From positions 2,413,062-2,477,061 of the forward strand of contig NZ_CP039247.1 in NCBI RefSeq assembly GCF_004795735.1: a stretch of DNA of 64,000 bases, written 5' to 3'. The translations under genes and the position numbers were made by a program. Under the pieces are notes generated by a model. It worked only from the letters and a program-made list of their open reading frames with translations, was not told the DNA's origin and ran no database searches. Shown piece by piece: positions 33,966 to 41,292 of this stretch. Positions within the stretch are counted from its first letter, which is position 1. Each line of letters starts with the position of its first letter. Source of the DNA: Corynebacterium endometrii. GTDB lineage: Bacteria; Actinomycetota; Actinomycetes; Mycobacteriales; Mycobacteriaceae.

Positions 33966-34819
33966 TGACTCGCTACGAAGAACTATTCGGGCGCCTCAGC
34001 GAACGCGGCGAGGGCGCCTTTGTCCCATTCGTCATGCTCTCCGATCCAACCCCAGACGTCTCCCTGGAGGTCATCCGCACCGTAATCGAAGCGGGCGCCG
34101 ATGCGCTCGAGCTGGGCGTCCCATTCTCCGATCCGGTGGCAGACGGCCCAACCATCGAGGCCTCGCACATCCGCGCGCTCGCCGGGGGAGCTACCGTCGA
34201 TGGTTGCATCGAGATCATCAAGCGCGTCCGCCAGGAATTCCCGGACATCCCCATCGGAATGCTCATCTACGGTAACGTCGCCTTCACCCGCGGCCTCGAA
34301 CGCTTCTACGCGGACTTCAAAGAGGCCGGCGCGGACTCCATCCTTATCCCGGACGTCCCAGTACGCGAGGGCAAGCTGTTCGCCGATACCGCTAATGCGG
34401 CGGGGATCGATCCCATCTTCATCGCCCCAGCCCGCGCTTCGGAACGCACACTGGAAGGCGTGGCAAGGTTGTCCCAGGGGTATATCTACGCCATCTCCCG
34501 CGACGGAGTCACCGGCACGGAAAAGGCCTCAGAGACCCTGGGCCTCGATGAGGTAGTGGCTAACGTTAAGCGTTTCGGCGGCGCCCCCGTCCTTTTGGGA
34601 TTCGGCATCTCAGAGCCACACCACGTGAAGGAGGCCATCGCCGCCGGCGCGGCTGGTGCCATCACCGGTTCCGCTATCACCAAGATCATCGACAGGCACG
34701 TTTCACGTGAAACCGCCGACGGCGATGCCGAGAGCACCCCGTCCCGCGTCGATGACATGGACGCCCTCAGGAAAGAATTGACGGAGTACGTATCCGCTAT
34801 GAAGGCCGCTACATGCTAA
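33965..34819 (+). CDS. trpA: Tryptophan synthase alpha subunit
   Basis: TIM-barrel lyase of 284 aa that releases indole from indole-3-glycerol phosphate. Catalytic Glu49 and Asp60 lie in ALELGVPFSDPVADGP, and the loop SRDGVTGT is present. The C-terminal extension after GFGISEPHHVKEAIAAGAAG and GSAI contains a parS site encoding V-S-R-E-T, just past the conserved barrel, in a region likely to tolerate change. It overlaps trpB by one base and the following small ORF by seven. Confidence 0.96.
   Translation: MTRYEELFGRLSERGEGAFVPFVMLSDPTPDVSLEVIRTVIEAGADALELGVPFSDPVADGPTIEASHIRALAGGATVDGCIEIIKRVRQEFPDIPIGMLIYGNVAFTRGLERFYADFKEAGADSILIPDVPVREGKLFADTANAAGIDPIFIAPARASERTLEGVARLSQGYIYAISRDGVTGTEKASETLGLDEVVANVKRFGGAPVLLGFGISEPHHVKEAIAAGAAGAITGSAITKIIDRHVSRETADGDAESTPSRVDDMDALRKELTEYVSAMKAATC
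34699..34714. promoter_or_regulatory. parS: parS site 5, near the 3' end of trpA
   Basis: Complete GTTTCACGTGAAAC core in coding sequence, in the same frame as in trpCF and trpB (S-R-E-T). Confidence 0.9.
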
Positions 34820-34965
34820 AAAGCGGCCTGATGGCCGTGGGAACGGTCACCATGATCGTTGGCGCGGCCTTACTCTTCTTGGGATCCGGCGTAAGTCTTA
34901 CCCCTTACTCCTTCATGGGCATCGGGCTAGTGGCTCTTATCGTGGGATTCGTTCTCCCTTACTAA
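34813..34965 (+). CDS. Small hydrophobic membrane protein at the end of the trp operon
   Basis: A 50-codon frame starting at the ATG at 34813, overlapping the last 7 nt of trpA. The translation begins MLKSGLMAVGTVTMIVGAAL and forms two hydrophobic segments (about 6-25 and 34-48) separated by GSGVSLTPYS, so a two-helix membrane protein is predicted. There is no strong ribosome site, and expression would depend on coupling to trpA. Only one basic residue precedes the first helix. No family is recognised. The trp terminator lies 65 bp downstream, so it is inside the transcript. It is short enough to be missed by gene finders, and it could be a chance frame. Confidence 0.6.
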   Translation: MLKSGLMAVGTVTMIVGAALLFLGSGVSLTPYSFMGIGLVALIVGFVLPY

Positions 34966-35029
34966 TAGGGCGCATCCCCGGCAAGCAATTCTGACTCACG
35001 CTAGGATTCCTCCCCGCGGGTCCGGACTC

Positions 35030-35066
35030 GCCGCATCGAACTTCTTTGAATCGGTGCGGCTTTTCC
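35030..35066 (+). terminator. Terminator of the trp operon
   Basis: GCCGCATCGA pairs with TCGGTGCGGC (10 bp with one G-U) around an 11 nt loop, followed by TTTT. Confidence 0.82.
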
Positions 35067-35660
35067 TTTGCTCCGCTCCAGGCCTTCACGGAGCACCCCG
35101 GGTGAATTGGCCGCCAAGGCACACCCCCAGGGGCTCGCCGCCTTTATCCACTCCGCGGGCTTTAAATCTGGGTCCATGCGCACATGCCAGGGCGTTAAAG
35201 CCAGGACGTAAAAGCCCGAATGCCGGGCGAGGAAAGACCTCTCGTAAAACCAATGACACCACCAACAAGGAAAGAACAACTTTTCCCTCCCTTCCGAAGC
35301 ATGGACCTAGGTACCAAGGACTCAAACGCCTCGACTACCAATAACGTCGCGGGTTACCCAATACGCCCAGCCCGGTCTTGCATCAATGCACTGGGCGGCA
35401 AGCAGGAGCTTTGAACACAAGGTCAGGGGAGTGGTTACCCATTGGGCCGCGGTCAGGCACTCATCGGACTGCGGCGGGTTCAACCCCAATCCCCGGCGAT
35501 GACAATGACGGGAGGCTCGCGGTATAGGGGCGCGGTGAACGTTAAAAAGAAAACCTGCGCCGGCCGGGCTGTACGGCATTGCGAGAACGGCCGTAAGTAG
35601 TTTAGAGAGCCTTTTCGGAAGCGGAAGAGCAATCCTCACCGATGGGCGCTGCGGCAAGGG

Positions 35661-35674
35661 TCGATAGCTATCGA
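35661..35674. repeat. 14 bp perfect palindrome
   Basis: TCGATAGCTATCGA in the gene-free stretch. No gene starts nearby, so its role is unclear. Confidence 0.5.
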
Positions 35675-35780
35675 AGCTCCGATTACCGCTCACCCTGCCG
35701 GCAAACGCGATACACGCCCTGACGTCCTCCGGTTTGATTCTCCCCGTTCCCGGCCTACGTTAATCCCCGGACGCAACCCG

Positions 35781-35799
35781 TTAACGTTTAGCGTTAACC
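35781..35799. repeat. Inverted repeat GTTAACG-N5-CGTTAAC
   Basis: Seven bp arms with a 5 nt centre, flanked by CCC and CCGGGG. It has the form of a protein-binding site but no gene is adjacent. Confidence 0.45.
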
Positions 35800-35928
35800 C
35801 GGGGTTAAGCCAAGAACGCCGGCGCTGGCCCTTCAAGGCCGCGAACCGAAGAAGCATGGACGCTTACGGCTAAGCCGCGAGCGCCCCGCGAGGGAAGCCT
35901 ATTACCCGCCCGTTCCCGTATCGAGGCA

Positions 35929-35974
35929 AGAAAAACCCCGGGTTTCACGTGAAACTACCACGCGCAACCCGGGG
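35929..35974 (-). terminator. Terminator of the dicarboxylate/amino-acid symporter gene, with parS in its loop
   Basis: CCCCGGGTT and AACCCGGGG form a 9 bp stem; on the minus strand it is followed by TTTTTCTT. The last two stem bases on the left side are shared with the parS core, which fills the loop. Confidence 0.8.
35941..35956. promoter_or_regulatory. parS: parS site 6, within a terminator hairpin
   Basis: Complete GTTTCACGTGAAAC core, intergenic. Confidence 0.92.
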
Positions 35975-35992
35975 CTTAAGAAGAAAAAGAAA

Positions 35993-37237
35993 TTAAGTCT
36001 GGGAAGGTTCTACGGAATCATCCTCGACCTCTTGGTAAGCGCCGTCCTCAGAATCGATATCCGCATTGTCCTTGCGGGCAAAGCGATCCACGATCATAGC
36101 GATGGAAGCGTCGCCGGTGACGTTGGCCGCAGTGCCAACGGAGTCGATCGCAATGTACGCCGCAATCATGAGGGCAACCATTGAGTCATCGAAGCCCATC
36201 TGCGCCTGCAGCAGACCCACGGCCACCATCACGGCGCCGCCCGGGACACCAGGGGCCGCAACCATGGAAATGCCAAGCATCAGAATGAAACCAATCACCT
36301 TGCCGATAGGCATATCCATTCCGGTCATGAACACGATCGCGAAGGCGTAGAGGGCCAGCTTGATCATCGAACCGGATAGGTGGATGGTTGCGCACAGGGG
36401 AATCACGAAGCCCGCTACCGGCTTGGAAATGCCCGCCTTGAGCGCGCATTCGTGGGTAACCGGGATAGTCGCCGCCGAGGAGGACGTACCCAGAGCGGTG
36501 AAGTAGGCAGGGGCCATGAGTTTGAGGACCCTGAAAGGGTTCTTCCCGGCGATGGCGCCCGCTACGACGAATTGGAACACCAGGTAGACCAGAGTCATGA
36601 CAACGGCCAGGATGAGAACCTTAGAGAAGGCAACAAGGACGGAACCAAGATTGCCGTTGAGGCCAAGGCCCAGGAACATGCCAAAAATGTAGATGGGCAG
36701 AAGCGGAATCACAAACCCCCAGATGACCTTGATTACTACGCGCTCGATATCCTTCGTCACGCTGTAAAGGGTGTCAGACTTGACCAATGTCATGGCTACG
36801 CCGATGCAGAAGGACAGGAGCAGCGCGGTCATCACTTCGAATGGCGGCGGCATCTCAACGGAGAAATAAGGGGCCAGGGCGCCCTCATCGATGTCACTGA
36901 CATTCGTGTCCAGGGTCTGACCAGATAGCAGAGTGGGGTAGAGCGTCAACGCGATGATGTAGGACAGCGCGCCGGCGAAGATTGTTGAACCGTAGGCGAT
37001 GCCCGCGGTTATCCCCAGCCACTTACCCGCACCACGTCCCAGCCCCGCGATGGCTGGGGCGACGAGAGCAAAGATCAGTACCGGGATAAAGAAGTTCAAA
37101 AAGTTGCCGAAGAGACCGTTAAAGGTGACGAAGATTCTGCCGAACCATTCGGGAGCAAATAGGCTCACAATGATGCCCAGAATGATCGCCACCACGATGC
37201 GAAACAGCAACGAGCCGGTGATTTCTTTTAGTTTCAT
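35993..37237 (-). CDS. Dicarboxylate/amino acid:cation symporter (DAACS family)
   Basis: Membrane protein of 414 aa with the family's two re-entrant loop signatures: ALGTSSSAATIPVTHECALK (serine-rich loop) and GGAVMVAVGLLQAQMGF; the sodium/substrate region AYIAIDSVGTAANVTGDA lies between helices 7 and 8. GltP, DctA and SstT-type transporters share this plan; the exact substrate cannot be assigned. The start is the ATG at 37237 (MKLKEITGSLLFRI) where the first helix begins; the frame extends to 37306 without support. The acidic tail is cytoplasmic. Terminated by the hairpin that contains parS site 6. Confidence 0.88.
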   Translation of the reverse strand: MKLKEITGSLLFRIVVAIILGIIVSLFAPEWFGRIFVTFNGLFGNFLNFFIPVLIFALVAPAIAGLGRGAGKWLGITAGIAYGSTIFAGALSYIIALTLYPTLLSGQTLDTNVSDIDEGALAPYFSVEMPPPFEVMTALLLSFCIGVAMTLVKSDTLYSVTKDIERVVIKVIWGFVIPLLPIYIFGMFLGLGLNGNLGSVLVAFSKVLILAVVMTLVYLVFQFVVAGAIAGKNPFRVLKLMAPAYFTALGTSSSAATIPVTHECALKAGISKPVAGFVIPLCATIHLSGSMIKLALYAFAIVFMTGMDMPIGKVIGFILMLGISMVAAPGVPGGAVMVAVGLLQAQMGFDDSMVALMIAAYIAIDSVGTAANVTGDASIAMIVDRFARKDNADIDSEDGAYQEVEDDSVEPSQT

Positions 37238-37445
37238 AACGTCACATTCCGTGTAGTGGAGTTGGGAACCGGCCAATGACCCTAGGGCTTGCATCGGATT
37301 GCGCACCGTAGACTGCCATGGACCGTGAACGAATAATACCGTTTTGATAGCCCACCGCGGCTTAGGAAATCACATTAGTAACAGCCGTCTCAGGAGATAA
37401 AGCGAATAGTAAGGGGAGAAAGTTCATATCCGGCCCGCCGAACAC

Positions 37446-37451
37446 TAGACT
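37446..37451 (+). promoter_or_regulatory. -10 element of the SdpI-family gene, leaderless type
   Basis: TAGACT ends 7 nt before the ATG at 37459. Confidence 0.5.
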
Positions 37452-37458
37452 GGGGGAC

Positions 37459-37926
37459 ATGGTCGCAGTCAGCATCGTTTATTTCGTAATCGCAGCAGTA
37501 CTCATCATCGTTGGAATCATGGCTTCCATCCGCAAGCTTCCGGGCAATAGCATCATCGGCCTTCGCCTGAACGAGGTGCGCAAATCCAAGGAAACCTGGG
37601 ATGTTGCACATGCAGTGGCGGGTCCGCTCTGGGCGCTTGCTGGCGTCAGTCTTGTATTCGGCGGCGTGGTTGCATGGACTGCACAGGGATGGATGTGGCT
37701 AATTCCTGTAGTTACCGCAATCGTCGCGGTGCTGGCTTTGTCCGCGGGTGGAAATCTGGGCGCCAGGGCAGCGCTTCTGCACGCAAGCCAAAACAACGAC
37801 GAGGCAGGTGGCTGCGGTGAGGGCGGTTGCAATTGCGGCGATGGCGGATGCGGCTCCAGCGAACCGGCCCCTGAGGTGAACATGGACGCCCTTCGTGAGG
37901 CCGCCCGCAATGTGGATCGCGGATAA
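37459..37926 (+). CDS. SdpI-family membrane protein with a cysteine-rich tail
   Basis: Protein of 155 aa. Three helices are visible (about 3-22, 55-73, 78-98). The IIGLRLNEVRKSKETWDVAH segment after the first helix is the SdpI-family signature (GIR/GLR followed by W-x-x-xH). SdpI of Bacillus gives immunity to the SdpC toxin; roles in corynebacteria are unknown and no sdpC-like gene is nearby. The C-terminal tail contains cysteines 119, 124, 126 and 131 in the spacing C-x4-C-x-C-x4-C, rich in Gly, which could bind a metal or a cluster. This tail is not part of the SdpI domain as I know it. Confidence 0.8.
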   Translation: MVAVSIVYFVIAAVLIIVGIMASIRKLPGNSIIGLRLNEVRKSKETWDVAHAVAGPLWALAGVSLVFGGVVAWTAQGWMWLIPVVTAIVAVLALSAGGNLGARAALLHASQNNDEAGGCGEGGCNCGDGGCGSSEPAPEVNMDALREAARNVDRG

Positions 37927-38799
37927 GTCTGGCGCAGATATGGTCTGGCACGCCGGGCAGCACGCGTGTCCGCCGAAGGAAAAGCGGCACAAGGACAGCT
38001 CAAAGGTTTAACACCGTGCCAACTTGAGGCATCTAATGTTGGGCCTAGCCAATAGTTGGTCAGAGCAGTAGGGGACAAAATGGAATGGCCCCGAGGCTGC
38101 GGAACAACAGCGATAGATCTCGGGTCAAGGTTCGCGGCCCGGGCACCCGGATATTGACACGGGGGAGAGGGGTGGCCGGAAGCGCCGCGCTCTATTCAAT
38201 AACCATCACGGCGAAGCCTAGCGCCCCCTTGAGCCCTGACGGGACGGGCCCGGCGCAGCGCGAGAGCCTCTATCATTATCGTCACCGTGACTTTAATAAT
38301 ATCCGCTAATCCCCTTTAAAGCTTAACGTCACAGAAACGTCACACTACCACCCCTCGGTTCAGTGGCCGGTTGCAAACGTCAACCCCGGTACCGAGCCGC
38401 ATGCACCGTATCCCACACTTGTTCGCCGGAAACAGGATAGGGGTGTGGCCGGCAAATCGGCGCGCGTAAGCGTGGAGGCATGCCACCGGCCCGACCCGAA
38501 CCCAGAGGGTGCACCCTTCGGGCGGCACGCTCGGGCCAGGCACCCCGGACACCAGGGGGGTCTGGTTAGAAGCGGAAGCGGGGTAGGAAGCAGTGGCCCA
38601 GACGGCAACCATAAGCTCTACTGCAACGAAATGAGACTGCCAGGAAAATCTAAAGTTTCACGTGAAACAATGGTAATTCGTCCCATTCCGGCGTTCTCAT
38701 AACGGGCTACGCCTGCCGCCCGGCTGTGAATGACGGCCGCCAAGGAATCTTTGCTGCATTCTTATTGCAACCTTCGCATGAGTTCGGGACACTTGAGTT
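37927..38799. other. Gene-free stretch between the SdpI-family and lipoprotein genes
   Basis: About 870 bp without a credible gene. Features seen: GTCACCGTGAC palindrome at 38281-38291; two copies of ACGTCACA 11 bp apart from about 38326; the palindrome AGGGTGCACCCT at 38506-38517; and parS site 7. An open frame of 74 codons at 38085 looks like chance. Confidence 0.6.
38654..38669. promoter_or_regulatory. parS: parS site 7
   Basis: Complete GTTTCACGTGAAAC core, intergenic. It is the parS site nearest to the replication origin in this window. Confidence 0.92.
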
Positions 38800-39399
38800 A
38801 TGACCACCTTCACCACAAAAAAGTTAGCACTTTCCACCCTGGCAGTCGCTGGACTCACACTGGCGGCATGCTCCAACGCAGAGGACGGGAACACGCAGCC
38901 CGCGACCCAGACGGTCACGGAGACCGCCACCGCAACCGAGAATGCGCAACAGACCTCGGAGGACGCCCCAGCGCAGGAAACCCAGGGCCAGCAGGATAAC
39001 CAGTCCGGCAATTCTGCAACCTTCGATCAGGCGGCCATTCGCACGGCACTCGAGGGCGCGGGTTACAACTGCAATGGCGATGATTGCACAAAGGAAGAAA
39101 ATGGGCTGCGCCTGGACATCGATTTCGAGAATGATTCGGTTGACACGCAGATCGAGGCGCTGCAGGACAACGCGGACGTTGAAGCCGGCTACGCCGCCGT
39201 GCTGGGCGACCTGGAGACCGCAATCGGCGATTTCGATTTCGGCGGCAACTCGTACGCGGACATCCGCTCCTGGGCTGAATCCAACGCCTCCGAACGGGAT
39301 GCCCGCGAGACCTTCGGGGACTACGAGGTGCACCTTGAAAACGAGACCGATGACGGCCGCGCGGAGCGCTCCCTCGACATTGAGCATGTGCGCTCCTAA
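38800..39399 (+). CDS. Secreted lipoprotein of unknown function
   Basis: Protein of 199 aa. The signal peptide KKLALSTLAVAGLTLAAC ends in a lipobox with Cys24, followed by a Thr/Gln/Glu-rich linker (about 25-75). The C-terminal domain (about 78-199) is acidic and contains a short cysteine pair in GAGYNCNGDDCTKEENG, probably a disulfide. It is exported and lipid-anchored on the outer face of the cytoplasmic membrane. The domain resembles no family I can name. The Rieske lipoprotein gene follows 62 nt downstream on the same strand. Confidence 0.82.
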   Translation: MTTFTTKKLALSTLAVAGLTLAACSNAEDGNTQPATQTVTETATATENAQQTSEDAPAQETQGQQDNQSGNSATFDQAAIRTALEGAGYNCNGDDCTKEENGLRLDIDFENDSVDTQIEALQDNADVEAGYAAVLGDLETAIGDFDFGGNSYADIRSWAESNASERDARETFGDYEVHLENETDDGRAERSLDIEHVRS

Positions 39400-39461
39400 T
39401 TAAACGAAGTTCACATCGGTTATCGGGACAACCGCGGCGGGAACGGGTATAAGCTGTACAC

Positions 39462-39836
39462 ATGGCTAATACTTGTTCCCGTCGTATGTTTTTGCTTGGC
39501 ACCGGCACTACGTTAGCGGCGGCATATCTCGCGGCGTGCGGCAAGGAACCATCGGCGCAAATCGCCGCGAAGGAAATCCCGGTGGGCGGCGCGATCATGA
39601 TCGATGAAGTGATTTTCGCGCAGCCACAGGAGGGCGTGTTCAAGGCATGGTCCCGCCGCTGCACGCACCAAAACCAGATGATCACCGAGGTAGAAGGCCT
39701 GACAGCCACGTGCACCGCACACTTTAGCCAATACAACCTAGAGGACGGCACCCCGATTCAGGGCCCCGCCCGTGGCCCGTTGCAGGAGTACGGCGTCAGC
39801 AACGACGGGGGAACGGTAGTAACCACCGCCTCCTAA
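39462..39836 (+). CDS. Rieske [2Fe-2S] lipoprotein
   Basis: Protein of 124 aa. The N-terminus has a twin-arginine stretch SRRMFLLGTGTTLAAAYLAAC, which combines Tat-like export with a lipobox Cys26. The Rieske cluster ligands are Cys67-x-His69 and Cys84-x2-His87, in RRCTHQ and TCTAHFSQYNLEDGTPIQGP. Single-domain exported Rieske proteins of this size occur in actinobacteria and probably transfer electrons outside the membrane; the partner is unknown. An insertion sequence starts 4 bp after the stop and separates it from the BASS transporter gene, which was originally about 28 bp downstream. Confidence 0.86.
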   Translation: MANTCSRRMFLLGTGTTLAAAYLAACGKEPSAQIAAKEIPVGGAIMIDEVIFAQPQEGVFKAWSRRCTHQNQMITEVEGLTATCTAHFSQYNLEDGTPIQGPARGPLQEYGVSNDGGTVVTTAS

Positions 39837-39837
39837 G

Positions 39838-39840
39838 CGG
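39838..39840. other. Target-site duplication, left copy
   Basis: CGG before the left end of the element, repeated at 41279-41281 after the right end. Confidence 0.7.
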
Positions 39841-39866
39841 TGAACTAGCCCCCGAAAGTTGGACTG
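39841..39866. repeat. Left terminal inverted repeat of the IS
   Basis: 26 bp, matches the reverse complement of the right end at about 20 positions. Confidence 0.85.
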
Positions 39867-39874
39867 GGTTAATT

Positions 39875-40768
39875 CTATACGGCTAGGGCCGCTAGGGTCT
39901 GACTCCGATACTCCATCGGTGTCAGACCCTTTATGCGTGCCTGCAATCGTTGAGTGTTGTACCAGAAGATGTAGTCATCAATGGCTACTGATAATTCTTC
40001 GGTACTGGCGAAGAGCTCACCGTGGAACATCTCGGCTTTAAGATGTCCAAAGAAATTCTCCATGACCGCATTGTCATAACAGTTGCCTTTACGCGACATG
40101 GACTGGATGCCGCCGCACGACGCAATAAGCTTTCGCCAACTCGAATGCTGGTAGTGGAATCCCTGATCAGTATGCACAATCAATCCTTCACCAGGGGTAT
40201 GCCACGTTATCGCATCTGATAATGACTGTGCCGTCAACGCCGTAGACGGCGACGTACTCAACGTATGCGCCAAGATCGTGCGATCGTATAAATCCATAAT
40301 CGGTGAAAGATAGAGCTTTCTACCTGCGACTTTAAACTCAGTTACGTCACTGACCCAGGCCGTATTCGGTGCATCTGGGGTGAAGTTACGACCCAAAATA
40401 TTATCGGCTATCTTGCTGATGGTCCCCTTGTACGAGCTGTACTTAGTCGTTCGCCGAACCTTGGCTTTCCAACCGTTAGCATCCATGATCTTGTACACCA
40501 GCTTGTGGTTGACTTCAAAGCCTTGTTTGCGAAGTTCAAGCCACACGCGGCGATACCCGTAGCGTTGTTTGCTGCCGGTGTAGATTTTCTCGATTTCCTC
40601 TTCTAGCTCGGCATACTTATTAGGCCTATCGAGTCGTTGAAGGTGATAGAAGTAGGTCGAACGGGCAAGATCTGCAGCGTCAAGCAGGTCGTCGAGCCTG
40701 TGTTGTGACTTGAGGATGACGATCGCCTGGACCTTTAGGCGAGTCCCTGGTTCCTCAAGTCCCGCAAT
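39875..40768 (-). CDS. IS transposase, DDE catalytic part (orfB)
   Basis: Integrase-type catalytic domain, about 297 codons in the -1 frame relative to orfA. The frame has no stop from 40768 down, yet no usable start codon before residue ~75; the GTG at 40546 is internal. It therefore depends on frameshifting. It starts with an HTH_21-like region (LLDAADLARSTYFYHLQRLD, YGYRRVWLELRKQGFEVNHK), then the DDE motifs: Asp in AWVSDVTEF, Asp in VHTDQGFHYQHSSW, and Glu in CYDNAVMENFFGHLKAE. The acidic triad and spacing are those of IS3-family transposases. Confidence 0.9.
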   Translation of the reverse strand: MAGLEEPGTRLKVQAIVILKSQHRLDDLLDAADLARSTYFYHLQRLDRPNKYAELEEEIEKIYTGSKQRYGYRRVWLELRKQGFEVNHKLVYKIMDANGWKAKVRRTTKYSSYKGTISKIADNILGRNFTPDAPNTAWVSDVTEFKVAGRKLYLSPIMDLYDRTILAHTLSTSPSTALTAQSLSDAITWHTPGEGLIVHTDQGFHYQHSSWRKLIASCGGIQSMSRKGNCYDNAVMENFFGHLKAEMFHGELFASTEELSVAIDDYIFWYNTQRLQARIKGLTPMEYRSQTLAALAV

Positions 40769-41217
40769 TTTTTCAGGTAAGCATTTTCCGCTTTCAGTCG
40801 CTCGACTTCGCGGCGCAGTTTGTCTTCCTCAGTCACAGGTTTTGGCTTCGCTGATCCTTTAGGCCTGCCTTTAGGCTTCGGTTTAAGCCCGTCCCAGCCA
40901 TCTTTGCGGTAGCGCCGCATCCAGTCCTTAACCAGGGTCGGTGAAGACAAGTGGAATTCTTTGGCCAGTTCCATCCGGGTTGCGCCAGCGAGATGGCGTT
41001 CGATGATTTCTTTCTTGACCTCGAAAGAATAGGTTTGCTTCGTTGGTTTGTCCACAAGACATAGTCTGCCATGAAGCTGGAATCGACTAAACAGTCTCCG
41101 GGTAGTGCCACGCCCCACACCGAGGCGGTAAGCTGCGGCTACGTAACCATACCCTTCCTCAAACAAAGCAACCAACTGTTCACGCTGGGCTTCGGTTAAC
41201 GAACTTCGTGCTCTCAA
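40735..41217 (-). CDS. IS transposase, DNA-binding part (orfA)
   Basis: Protein of 160 aa with two helix-turn-helix segments (about 5-45, with YGYVAAAYRLGVGRGTTRRL, and about 65-105, with TRMELAKEFHLSSPTLVKDW), then a leucine-zipper-like helix EEDKLRREVERLKAENAYLK near the end. A run of six A residues on the coding strand (40768-40773) in the codons AAA AAA allows a -1 shift into orfB just before the orfA stop. Confidence 0.9.
   Translation of the reverse strand: MRARSSLTEAQREQLVALFEEGYGYVAAAYRLGVGRGTTRRLFSRFQLHGRLCLVDKPTKQTYSFEVKKEIIERHLAGATRMELAKEFHLSSPTLVKDWMRRYRKDGWDGLKPKPKGRPKGSAKPKPVTEEDKLRREVERLKAENAYLKKLRDLRNQGLA
40768..40773 (-). promoter_or_regulatory. Ribosomal frameshift site in the transposase gene
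   Basis: A6 run on the coding strand, in the codons for Lys-Lys near the end of orfA. A -1 slip here opens into the orfB frame. Confidence 0.7.
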
Positions 41218-41252
41218 TGAAAATACTCCCCACTAGATGGATACTGATTTCT

Positions 41253-41278
41253 CAGTCCAACTAATGGGGAGCAGTTCA
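41253..41278. repeat. Right terminal inverted repeat of the IS
   Basis: 26 bp ending in ...GCAGTTCA, the complement of the left end. Confidence 0.85.
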
Positions 41279-41281
41279 CGG
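41279..41281. other. Target-site duplication, right copy
   Basis: CGG, same as the left copy at 39838-39840. Confidence 0.7.
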
Positions 41282-41292
41282 CTGGGAGCGGC

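Larger units (their letters stand above)
34966..35992. other. Gene-free stretch downstream of the trp operon
   Basis: About 1 kb without a credible gene. It contains the trp terminator, a 14 bp palindrome at 35661, a GTTAACG inverted repeat at 35781, parS site 6 and the terminator of the symporter gene. Open frames on both strands are short, have unlikely composition and no ribosome sites. It may be decayed coding sequence or a ParB-loading spacer. Confidence 0.6.
39841..41278 (-). mobile_element. IS3-family insertion sequence, IS150-like
   Basis: Complete element of 1438 bp with 26 bp terminal inverted repeats: left TGAACTAGCCCCCGAAAGTT..., right end reading TGAACTGCTCCCCATTAGTT... on the other strand, both followed by GGACTG. 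A 3 bp duplication CGG flanks it. It contains orfA and orfB, the second in the -1 frame, with a frameshift signal, so it may still be active. The GC content is visibly lower than the surrounding genes. It lies immediately downstream of the Rieske gene and 27 bp before the BASS transporter. Confidence 0.93.

Noticed and set aside
34618..34630. CCACGTGAAG in trpA resembling parS
   Set aside because: Only the CACGTG centre and part of one arm match. The true site lies 70 bp downstream.
35470..35500. GGTTCAACCCC resembling a tRNA T-arm
   Set aside because: The flanks cannot form the 5 bp T stem or an acceptor stem; no tRNA found.
38085..38309. Open frame of 74 codons in the gene-free stretch
   Set aside because: No ribosome site, odd composition (Arg/Gly-rich) and no family resemblance; likely chance in GC-rich DNA.
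40546..40548. GTG as a start of orfB in the IS
   Set aside because: The conserved HTH_21 region lies upstream in the same open frame, so the codon is internal and expression needs frameshifting.
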